Part shown: positions 22,981-32,912 of the stretch, one piece after another | Numbering within the stretch: the stretch's first letter is position 1 | How the letters are laid out: the number at the start of each line of letters is the position of its first letter | DNA from: Tubiluchus corallicola | Taxonomy: Eukaryota > Priapulida > Priapulimorpha > Priapulimorphida > Tubiluchidae | Reading direction: 5' to 3' | Assembly (NCBI GenBank): GCA_030141605.1 | Contig: JAQGDQ010000137.1 | Coordinates: 456,796-520,795, forward strand | DNA length: 64,000 nt | Translations under genes and position numbers: made by a program | Notes under the pieces: model-generated | What the model was told of the DNA's origin: nothing | The model's database searches: none | The model's input: only the letters and a program-made list of their open reading frames with translations

Positions 22981-24430
22981 GTAAGATAGCTTCTGTTATA
23001 CTTACTGTGATTATGCTATTAACATTTCAATCTTACATGAATACAACTTATTTTTCTCTGTGATTTGGTTATTATTATTATTGTGCATATCTTAAGTAAT
23101 CATTAATGGTTGATGTAAATGTAGTTTAATAGTGCAAGTTTCTGAGGTAAGAAAATACATTTTTAAATTTTCAACATGGCTGCACTTGCACGTGGCAATT
23201 TTACTGTGCTGTTTTTGGTTAATTTTTGGATGAAAATCATCCAATTAAAATATAAATATCACGTTTTTTTACTTATCGTTCCACGTGGAACATTTACTAA
23301 TATAATTTAAAAAAATGTTTGATGATAATTAATATGCAACTCTCGTGTTTTCCATCCCATTGCCAGTAGTTCACTGTTACAGTTTGACGTATGAAAGTTA
23401 ATGTCAATACATTATCTAAGTATGTTACACATGTCCATAGAATGCCGTAATGGTTACTATTAAGTTTAGCTTTATCTTTAAATTGATTCCAAATATTATA
23501 ATTTTACGAATTCATTGCAAATATTTTTGTAAACTTAACGTGAACGTAAAATTTATGGCTGATTTTCGTAAATATTAAACGAATACAAATTTTACATTTT
23601 ATCTCACTTATATTAGAGTAGTGTTTTCCAAACCTTTCCTGCACGTGACCCTTTTCAGTAGTATCAAACTTACAATGAGCCCTACTTTTATAAGCCTTCT
23701 GAAAACTTACTAATTTTTAATATCACAGATACATTATTTTAAAATTTAAAAGGTTAGTCACATCGCAGAGCAATAACAAAAAATATTTATTGTTAATGTT
23801 TATTAACAAAGATTGATCTAATCATATATTTTAGTGAGAAGGATGTATTTGCTTTTTTGATCCGGTGAGCTGAGTATACATATATTTGGACCTTCTATGA
23901 CCACTTTGGGGGTTACGACCCGCAGTTTGGGACCCACTGTATTAGAGAGAATTTTATAATTCCATATTTGCATTATGCCGAACTTCATTCTATTTTTTTC
24001 AGATGTAAAAATAATTTCTTTAAATTTTTGTTTCCTTTGCTGCTATTTTAAACTAACGCTCGAGAGCTCTGCGTTAATTCAACTAGCAATGGGGTTGCAC
24101 TACAGTAACTGCATGGCACTTATTGCCACACCTATTTGCAAAATTTGTTAGTGCACATTTCTTTTGGGACGCCCTGTAGCTTGAGTTTTTGCCTTTTTAA
24201 CGTAATACTGCACGTGAATTTTCTATCCAGCTAACTTAAGAAAAAAAACCTGTTAAATTTCTTTGTTTAAATTGTTGATTATTTTCCGCGTGCTAACAGT
24301 TCCCGTATGATTCACATATTTTACTTTTTGGTCTTAAACTCTTTTCTGAAAAAGGCTATAAGGTAGAGAAGAAATGCTCAATTTTTTTCTAGTGGTTGTC
24401 TTTTGGGTTTGCTAATTTCTTAAAAATTTT
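22981..24430. other. AT-rich sequence, no gene recognised
   Basis: Contains a donor-like tctgaggtaaga at 23149 and a 44-codon frame starting atggctgcacttgcacgtgg near 23176, neither recognisable. Confidence 0.3.
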
Positions 24431-24439
24431 CGGTTTTTC

Positions 24440-25415
24440 ATATTGTTCAAACTTGTCATATGTTGCTCATAAATAATTACATAAATAATTACACATTACT
24501 AATCCTGTATAATAGTCTGGTTTTACCTTATCTCAATTACTGCAGCATTATTTGGGGCCCCACATATCCATCTAAACCGAAATGCTTAAAAACGTTGCAA
24601 CGAAAATTTTTAAGGTTAATGTATGGCCTACAGAAACGTAGTGAAGTACCTTTACTTCATTACGGTGAATGTAGAATTATGCATTTAGATGATTTAATTA
24701 AATTTTATATTGCAGTATTCATGTATAAATGCAGTAATAGATTATTTCCTAAGTTTTTTGCAATTCCTGTCAAATTGACATCTAAGAGACATAATACAAG
24801 ATTTAATCAATACATTGTGCCTTTCTGTAGATCCAACATAGCCAAACATTTTATAATATATCAAGGACCAAAAGTCTGGAATGAGATTTGTCAATCCGCA
24901 AAAGATAGCAGATCTATTACTAGATTTAAAAAAATGCTAAAAAATCAAATTTTAAGTAAGTACCAGTGAGTAATAAAAATTTCTATCAGTATCCATCCTC
25001 ACAGTAGTTGCCAAACAGTGGTGTTAGCTTAATCAAGTTATTTTAAATTTACAAAAATATTAAATGTTAAATATTAAAAAATAATAGTCTTTCTATCTTT
25101 TATATCATCCCATATATGAGCTTCATTCATTACGTCATTCCATTTTCAGCACTAATGTTTTTTTTAATCACGATTCACTTTAAATTTTCAGATTATCTCC
25201 ATATTTTTTTTTCTATCACTGTGTGGGACAATTTAACAAGCCCTGCTTCTTGATTGCCCACAACACATTTACCTGCGTGCATAAGTGAACAGTGTTTGAG
25301 GCTTTTTCTGTGCAGTAATTCTTATTTGTATTATATCCATTGTAGGCCCTTTCACTAGATATTGTATAATCATTGTAAATGTGTAAGGTGAAATAAATGA
25401 CTTATGACTTATAAA
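24440..25415 (+). mobile_element. 5'-truncated LINE with ORF2 C-terminus and 3' tail
   Basis: The frame 24460-24969 (169 codons, stop TGA) encodes the C-terminal region of a non-LTR reverse transcriptase: LYNSLVLPYLNYCSIIWGP, LKTLQRKFLRLMYGL and GPKVWNEI are typical of Jockey/CR1-type ORF2 ends. The following ~440 bp form a 3' UTR ending near 25415 in aaataaatgacttatgactt, a short tandem-repeat tail like those of CR1/L2 elements. The frame is intact, so the insertion is fairly young, but domains for endonuclease and catalytic RT are missing. Confidence 0.8.
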
Positions 25416-26040
25416 AGAATAGTTATAATTGTAAGAATCAAGGAATAAGCGACGTCCTATACACGAACTTTGAGTGTCGCAAGGAAGCCAATCTTTATGC
25501 TGTAGAAAAAACAATACAGTTGTGAAAAATGTTGCTATTTAAATTTAAATTACGCCATTATGCCATTATGTGTGAACATCGCAAATTGTTCTTTAAAATA
25601 AAAAAGGCAGATTTTGTAAATGTCCTCTTGTCGTTGACTCTGGTGGAATACACAGAACTACACATGCGCAGACGCTTGCTCGAAACAGAACTGTACATTC
25701 GTATCACATCTGCCATGTAATTATAAAAATTTTGATGTTTATTAAAAGCTCTTATTTCGCAGATCCAATAAATCGGTAAATCTGACTATTTCCTGTTTAA
25801 TTTTAAAAGTTGAAATTGCCCTACAGTAATTACGTACACACTTGTATCAGTAAGGAAATAATTAGGATGAATGTTTTGTTAAATAACAATTATTACCTGC
25901 GTTTTTATGTCTAAGGGAAAATGCGAATGATAATCATTTACTCGTCTTATCTTTATCTCTTTTGTCAGTGATGTTCTTATATAAAAGCAATGACGAGCAC
26001 GTTTTTAAATGCAAATTTTATACTACTTAAAAATATTATT

Positions 26041-26281
26041 AGTTAAAACACCACATTTTAGTTTACATAGTTAATGATCTTGCCAAACGTTTCATCAGAA
26101 CTACTGCTGTCATCGTCGGGTGGCAAATTTTTACGAACCTACAACAAGATATATATATAAACTGGTTGCATTTTTGTAAAAAAAATTACCACTGATGATG
26201 ACAGCAGTAGTTCTGTTGAAACGTTTGGCATAATTTTTAAGTATGTAAGTTAAAAATTTTAATAAAATTGCGGTGTTTTAA
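26041..26281. repeat. foldback element with hammerhead-like motifs in both arms
   Basis: Left arm (about 26041-26130) and right arm (about 26186-26281) are inverted diverged copies: each begins at the outside with gttaaaacaccgca-like sequence and contains gccaaacgtttc, agaactactgctgtcatc on the appropriate strand. Each arm carries a CTGATGA- or CCGACGA-type box, a short hairpin, then GAAACGTT followed by TGGC. See findings. The inverted arrangement resembles Penelope-like element ends. Confidence 0.6.
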
Positions 26282-27240
26282 CTATAAATGTTTCTATTAC
26301 TACTATTGCCGCCACCGGTTTATCATGTTGTTTTTTCAGCACAATCTTTCCAAAGCGAAGTAGCTTTTGAGTATTGTTTCTGTGCGCTATCATTAAGCTA
26401 TTATCAAGCTAATATAAAGCAATTATCTTCCGACGACGAACTTGGATTCGATTTGATAAGCTTCTTTGTTTGTTTTTTTTACATTGTATTTAATTATGTA
26501 TCCTATACAGATCGTTTGCTGACCCCGTGTGCGTATTTAAAGGAAAAAAGCAAGTATATCCCCAAGAACTTTCTTCTCATAGTTACATTACTTAGCACTA
26601 CGCTTACGTGTTTGAAAAACTTATGTAATTTCAACAGAAAATTCTTAATAATTTAAAAATATTCGTGCCAACTGGTAAACGGCACAAACTCACTTTTCCA
26701 GTGTGCCCCCACTGCTTCATCAAAAAACACAATGTTGATCTCACTGACAGTATAAAGTAGTTTATACTTTTGCTTAGTCAATGAAGAGAACATGTTTCAA
26801 AGGACTTACTGTTAAAATGGCTGTCCCTAATGGTCATCGCAGGAGTTTATACAGCGTTACTGCTAACACAAACTTTGCGCGTAATAAGACATCATAAAAC
26901 TAATACACTGATTTCACGAATTTTTAAGCTTTATTTACAAAAAGTTTTTTCTTATACTCTAAATGTAAAAGGCATAATTAAGCTAGTTTATTTATTGTTT
27001 CTCGATTTTTTTAAATTTGGAGTGTGCATAAATTTGTTTATATTGTTATTTTGTGAAATGGGCATAACGCGCTGAAGACTATTTTCCAGTCTCAAACCAC
27101 CTCCCATAACTATAGCATTTTTTGCTACTTTCTGTAGTGCTCTATTCTTATGAACAGCCTAGCTTTAAATTACAAGTGAATAGTACACAAATTAGGCCCT
27201 ATATAGCTTGCAACTTGTACCGAATGAAAATGTCTGTTTT
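26282..27240. other. unassigned AT-rich sequence with a 122-codon open frame
   Basis: The frame 26288-26656 starts MFLLLLLPPPV right after the foldback element and has no recognised domain. It may be chance. A second short frame at 26830-27075 is also unrecognised. Confidence 0.3.
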
Positions 27241-27250
27241 TTCATTTCAG

Positions 27251-27300
27251 GATTTACAACTATGCCGGCTAAGAAGTAAATTATGTAAAATAAATTAAAT
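27251..27300 (+). other. candidate terminal exon of an unidentified gene
   Basis: A strong acceptor (tgtctgttttttcatttcag, ending 27250) is followed by gatttacaactatgccggctaagaagtaa in pieces readable as ...TTMPAKK-stop, and then an AATAAA about 10 bp later. Pyrimidine tract, AG, stop and poly(A) signal together look like a last exon, but no matching upstream coding exon was recognised. Confidence 0.3.
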
Positions 27301-28700
27301 TTAAATAATTAACTTTTAAAGTTGAAATGATTCCTGTGATGGATTCTGTTTTAAAACTACAGCGTATTGTATTTGGAACTATTTATTTTTATCCAGTAAT
27401 CGTTTGCGTTTATTAATGGCTCAATTTAAATGACATTTTATTTTTACACTTAATGTTGCTTAACTTCATTCTTGAATGTTTGCAAAATTTGGCTGGGGGG
27501 TTCCTATAAAAAAATTGTGCAACAGAGACGTGAAACCACAGACAAAACTACCGTACGGCTGTGATTCATCGCTATAATATAATATAAGACATATCGATCG
27601 TCTATTGTTCTATTGTGAACTAATTTATAGAAAATTAATTAATTCACCGCTCAAACTGTGCAATTTATCAATCGATCTTATTTATAAAAAATTTTCAGGT
27701 GTCATTATTTCCAATACTGTAATGGACAAGGGAATGAGAGCAGCACGTACAGGAGACATCGCTAACACACAATGCGCGCCCCTACAAATATAGAAAAGAC
27801 AGGAGCGCAGAGAAAGCTAACGCAGCCATACCTAAGAAAAATTTTCGATTGAGACTGCCAAGCAAGCGGACCATCTGTCAAATGTAAGTTTTATGTACAA
27901 AGTGTAGATTTTATTTAGCTAAACACAAAAATTTTTAAAGGAACGAACAAGTCACTCAGTACGTTGGGTTTATTTTACTGTTATCAATCACTTAGTAAAC
28001 TTGGAAAAATACAAAAAAGGAATTTGCAAAGAACTGCCTATAAACCATTGATTTAAAATATATTATCTATGAATAGAAATTTTCATGCATGGTGGTTGCC
28101 ACCATTCACTTGAAAATCATGACGTAACTGGAAGACTTCATGGCTTAAACATTAAAAATTAGCTATTATTTTTTGTGAAATTTTTATACTTCTGGTGAAG
28201 ATTGGCAGTGCGCTACGTTTCTTCAAGACGAATGGCATCATTGGAAGAAAAAGGGAAAATGCGAGCTTCCAAGCATGAAGTGATCGCTACTTTAAAGTGA
28301 TTTTATTAGTTAGACGAGGCGCTTATTGCAGTTTTATTACTAAATCCTTATAACATTGGAAATTCGCGAACTCCTAAAAATCTTTACCTTTCCTTTAATT
28401 TCTAAAATTTTGGTTCTTTAATTACTTAATTAGATGTTTCCCTAATTTGAAAGTTTCCCTAATTTGAAATTGTGGAAATTCAACAATGACTTAAAATGGC
28501 TGCATCTAACTGTCCTTGCGAGACTTTAATGTGAAAAGTTTTATGCGGCTTTACTGCTAATACAAGATCTGTACGCAATAAGATTGCATGTAAGTGATAC
28601 AAAATTTCAAGGCGATTTTTTAACTTTATTTCTGGAGAACAAATATTCAACTTTGATAATTATTTTAGATTCAAATCAATCCTGATAATGTTCGGATGAC
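27301..28700. other. AT-rich sequence, no gene recognised
   Basis: A pyrimidine-poor acceptor at about 27700 and a gtaagt donor near 27882 bracket a possible exon, but its frames are short and unrecognised. Confidence 0.3.
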
Positions 28701-28705
28701 ACGAG

Positions 28706-28768
28706 GCAACACTAACAACAGCAGCAGCGGCAGCAGCAACAGCAGCAACAACAGCAACAACAAGAACA
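28706..28768. repeat. imperfect (CAG/CAA)n repeat
   Basis: Mixed aac, cag, cgg and caa triplets. The hAT element at 28772 is inserted at its right end. Confidence 0.9.
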
Positions 28769-28771
28769 AAC

Positions 28772-29482
28772 CAGGGGCGGAACTAGGAGGGGGCGAATTT
28801 GCGCCCCCCCCCGCCAAATCACGTGATTACATGTTACATGTCTGGGAATAGGGAAGACGACAAAGTTGTATCACCTAGAAAACGGCAGAAAACTTTAGAC
28901 TTTTTTATCCAAGGAAGTAAAAAGGAATCAGCATGTAAAGATGCAACTGCAGAAGTCCAAAAAGATTATCCTGCCTCTGCCAGTGGAAAGGATCAATCAG
29001 TTTCAAAAGTTACAGAAGACGAGAAACAACCGGAGTCTTCTACTCATAACATGAACACAAGAGCAAATGACTTAGGGCCTGTGTCTGAGAAACCACGACA
29101 ACCACATATGACGAAATATCCGAAAACTGGCCAAGGAAAGAATGCTCGTTCTTTTCAGTCTAGTTGGTTCGGGAAACGCTCATGGCTGGAGTACTCGAAG
29201 CAGACAGACGCAGCATTTTGTTTTGCATGCAGGCATTTTGGTAAACAAAGACAGATTACTTGGACTGAAGTCGGATTTAAAAAATGGAAAGACGCAATGC
29301 ATGATATGCAAAAGCACGAAGAGACGGAATCACACAAGGACATTATGGCAGATGAAGCAAGAGATGGAAGAAGAGAATTGCTAGCACTGTGAGTGAAACC
29401 ATTATTTAACCACTTCGGATACCTCGCCCTCCCAAAAATTTTTTGCCCCCCCCCCTGCTTGCCACATCTAGTTCTGCCCCTG
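28772..29482 (+). mobile_element. 711-bp non-autonomous hAT element with TTF-type zinc-finger ORF
   Basis: Terminal inverted repeats start caggggcggaactag on the left and caggggcagaactag on the right (read inward). The element is flanked by identical 8-bp copies of gaacaaac at 28764-28771 and 29483-29490, a perfect hAT-type target-site duplication. Runs of G/C follow each TIR. Between the ends lies one open frame encoding the N-terminal part of a ZMYM1-like transposase. The dimerisation and catalytic parts are missing, so this is an internally deleted copy that needs another transposase to move. Confidence 0.95.
28838..29392 (+). CDS. TTF-type zinc-finger fragment of a ZMYM1-like hAT transposase
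   Basis: The frame from the ATG at 28838 to the TGA at 29390-29392 gives 184 residues; codons upstream of this ATG fall in the C-rich TIR border and are not used. The N-terminal ~90 residues are low-complexity and charged (SPRKRQKTLDFF). Then comes the TTF-type zinc finger of ZMYM1/ZMYM5-like hAT transposases: FQSSWFGKRSWLEYS, AAFCFACRHFG, W..VGFKKWKDAM, H..TESHKD. The frame ends LLAL followed by gtgagt, a donor-like sequence, so it probably represents exon 1 of the parent transposase kept when later exons were deleted. No frameshift or stop interrupts the finger. It could bind element ends as a repressor, but that is inference. Confidence 0.75.
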   Translation: MSGNREDDKVVSPRKRQKTLDFFIQGSKKESACKDATAEVQKDYPASASGKDQSVSKVTEDEKQPESSTHNMNTRANDLGPVSEKPRQPHMTKYPKTGQGKNARSFQSSWFGKRSWLEYSKQTDAAFCFACRHFGKQRQITWTEVGFKKWKDAMHDMQKHEETESHKDIMADEARDGRRELLAL

Positions 29483-29490
29483 GAACAAAC

Positions 29491-31160
29491 ATCAAGAATA
29501 TGACAGTGTAGCAGTCGATTCATAAAAAAAAGTCCTATGGTGCTGTGGATATTCCAAAATCATGGCAGCAGCAGCAGCAGCAAAGCATCTTCCACATTGC
29601 AACAGGTTTGCCAAGCAATCTGTTAAGGTTATGTAAATATTATTGATTTTACGTTGTCATAGAATGCCAATATTGACCCTGTTACTGATATTGACTCTCT
29701 CCAAACATAGAAAATTAATTGCAATCAAATTTCGTTTTTACAAAAGTGGTTATAATTTGTTAAATGTGACATTTTGCATAATTGAAAATGTTGTTTTGAA
29801 ACAATCATTTTCTCCAACTGTTCTCTGCATTAATTTGCCCTATTTTTTCTCGAATTTTTAGGACAGCGCCTGTTCACGAATCTGTATTTCTTTTTTTAGA
29901 TCGCCTCTCTTGAAAATGGCCTAGCGTCGAACTTTTGTTTGAAATCGTCCCTCTAGCTGTAGATATTAGGTGCAATTTGAAATTAATATTCTTAACAACA
30001 GTTGTGGCAAAGTAGACTGTATTGTTCTTTAAATGACAAGAAAAGGCCCAGTTAAAGCAAGTCTCAGAAAATCGTCCCCCCAAAAATCGCAACGGCGTGT
30101 ATAGTAAATTTGCGTATTGTAAAACACAAAAACACCACCTAGAAGAATTCGTACTTAAATGGTTCTTCTTCAAGACAGCCATAAAATGTAGCAGAACTTT
30201 TGAAAACTGTGTCGTTACACAAATACATGCGTTTCAATTCGAATCGACCCTCTAAAATTTGGCATTACTGTATGAAATATTACGCCCCTAATGAGTGAAC
30301 AGGAAACTGAGAAATGGATAACGATTTCAAAAATAACTTTAGAAAAAAATTCCGTCCTTCAATTCACAAAATAATTTTTTAGAACCATTTATATGCTTAG
30401 TGAAGTAACTAGTGAAGTAACTAGCACTTCAGTGTATGTGGTCCCGTTTAGGTTTTATACAAGAGGAGTAACTAACAGTAATACTAAGTCGAGTCCAAAA
30501 AGAAATTAGGAGATAGGAATTAAAAATTAGCATAAAAGGTGCTAATATTTAAGCAATGAAGTTACTTTTACTCAAAACATAATACAATATAGCACAAAAC
30601 AATTTTTTTTGTTCAAATTCAATTGTCTATTTTTGTTTTTACTAGATGCATCCCAATCCGCTTGCATGTGTTAGTATCATGATGGGCGTGTATAGAAGGG
30701 GGGGGGCAAAAACATTTTTAATTTTGCAGCAACAATCTCTTTCAGTTCAGTGTTTCCTTCAACAGGTTTTCCTTAATAGTAACTAGAATCCGGGCCTGCT
30801 ACAACCATTCAACATTGCTAATAAGACCATAATCTCATTGCTAGTAAGACCATTAAGGCCTTAAATATTCAAATCTGAGCTTTCTACATGGGCTTCAATT
30901 TACGTTTTGGGACGTACAGACAACATGAAGCCTGTCACTGAAGTCACTCTGCTGCTTGAGAAGTTAGATCACAAGCTATGAAAAGGGAAGGCAAATGAAG
31001 GCAGGGTGGTCAAGCATATTACAAGGTAGATTCCGCCCTGTTGAGTGTGTAACGTACCAGACAAGAGCTCTGCCCTCAGACTCATCGCTAGCAGGGTGAG
31101 GGTTGAGGGTCAACATCTGATTTGGGTCAACAGCTGTGGTCAGGTTTTAGTGTATCCTGT
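29491..31160. other. AT-rich intergenic sequence
   Basis: No coding region recognised. Contains a short (CAG)n at 29566-29583 and a G run near 30700. The ORF 29874-30182 (minus) has no recognised domain. Confidence 0.35.
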
Positions 31161-31197
31161 AATGGTGAACTATGGGTAAAGCTTTAGTCACTCTTTC

Positions 31198-31340
31198 ACT
31201 CTTTTCCTCTCTCTCTCTCCCTTCTCTCTGTCATTCGCTCTCTTTTCTTTCATTTTCTCTCTCTCTCTCTCTCGCTCTCTCTCTCTCCCCTCTCTCCTCT
31301 CTCTCTCTCTCTCTCTCGCTCTCTCTCTCTCCCCTCTCTC
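31198..31340. repeat. CT-rich microsatellite
   Basis: CT dinucleotide runs interrupted by ccc, cgct and ttt words; the open frames through it are artefacts. Confidence 0.9.
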
Positions 31341-32667
31341 AATTCGTTGACTATCAATGGGACATTCCAATACCCAGTCTTCAGGAATTTCTTTATAAAT
31401 GTTAAATCTCGTAACTTTACTAATTTATCAGGTTGAATTTTTACCATGGAACTATTAGGAGCTTTTTGCAGTAACTGTTTTGTCATAAGTGTCTGACTTG
31501 CAGAATTTTGCAAAGTGATCATGATATTTCAGTGAAGGGGACTGTGATGACTAGGATGTAAGATGTAATTTAGCATAACTCAAAATTGATTTTATGAACA
31601 TTTGCATAAAAGTGAAACATTTGCGTCATCGTGTTGCTCACAACCCAAGGTTTTCTCGGTCACTGTATGGCTGATCTTAGGAAAAATTTGGAGAAAAATA
31701 GATTAACTATTTGATATTTAATGCATTTATTGGAAACAAGTTTACTTTCCACTATCAAATATTACAGAGTCGGAGAATTGATTCTTTAGTCTGATATTCG
31801 TTATGAGTTTTAACAAAACAGACTTTTACTTCATTTTCAAGCTGCTGCCTGCTTCTAGTACAGTAATTAAGTAATTAGTGATAACTAGTAATAATTAGTG
31901 CCGATAATTAATAGTATTACATTAGGTCATTATTACAAGGCATAATAAGGAAGGCCCATAGCTGCTAGATAAGGATGTAATTAGAAAAGTGGAGCTTCTT
32001 CAGCCATGAGCGTGTTTTTCTAATTTAAGTAACATCTTTTTGGCACAAATTTCATGACAATTTCGCTAGATGGCTTAAGAAACCCCACCCTTAGTTATAA
32101 TGTACTAATATTAAAATTAACTAATTCATAGTTATTTAGGATTACACTCAAAATTTTACAAAATTAGCAATTCGCGCGAAGTTTGGTCAGGGGTGATACA
32201 AAAATCTGCAGCTATATTTTGTAAAATTTTGACTATCTTAATTAAGATTCAATTTAGTTAGTTAATTAGTTTTAATTGAGAAATTGATTCGTAATTACTA
32301 ACTCCCCTATATTAGCAGAATGGCAGTGATGGCAGCTTGAGTTGTGAAGTATTAGATGATTAAAAGCTTTTAAAGTAGCGCTCTTGTAATTTTATAAAAT
32401 GCTTTTTGATTTTTATGATGATTTGTTTATTATGTTTGGATCTCTTATTAGACCTCTTATGGTTAGATGTCAAATTTTGACTCTTTTCAGAGGCTTTATG
32501 TTTACTCAAATGGAGTTGACGACTTCGTCAAAATGAAGAAAAACAAAACACATTTTCCCGCTGGACATTTCTCAACTATTTTATTTTGCTAAAATTATCA
32601 TTATTTTTCCATTAACGTGCTTGAAATTAAGTGAGCAACCAATTTTTTTTGCCCGCCATGGATGCCA
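31341..32667. other. AT-rich intergenic sequence, no gene recognised
   Basis: Nothing coding or structured was recognised here beyond short attagt repeats near 31870-31920. Confidence 0.3.
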
Positions 32668-32912
32668 CTAAAAATTCAGAATTCAACTTTTCCGCTGTGC
32701 ACACGCATGAGCTGCCGAATCTGTTTAGTTCGTCACAAACACAACTCAACTGAGAGGTACAACACCCGTTTTTGTGCAATGCTTTCCGAAATGCAGGCTC
32801 TAGTGTACGTCTAACTAGCGAATGGCGAAATGCAGTTAACAGTGAAGAACTAGTGGTGCGAACGTGAAATTGTGTCTGTATTAATAATTCTTTCACGTAA
32901 GTCATTTTTGAA
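32668..32912 (-). repeat. interspersed repeat family R1, copy 2 (truncated)
   Basis: Shares with the other copies the segments (plus-strand view) actgagaggtacaacacc, tctaactagcgaatggc, aaatgcagttaacagtgaag and taataattctttcac. About half the length of the other copies; the side corresponding to the gatgacatcac end is missing. Confidence 0.75.

Noticed and set aside
26288-26656. 122-codon ORF starting MFLLLLLPPPV as a secreted protein gene
   Set aside because: It starts directly at a foldback repeat, has no recognisable domain after the hydrophobic start and no supporting splice or poly(A) signals; recorded only as unassigned sequence.
29155-29523. 122-codon minus-strand ORF
   Set aside because: It is the antisense of the hAT zinc-finger frame and crosses the element's TIR.
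30990-31165. Possible SINE (gggtggtcaagcatattac ... gagggttgagggtcaac)
   Set aside because: Resembles box A and a poor box B, but spacing and sequence are too weak to call.
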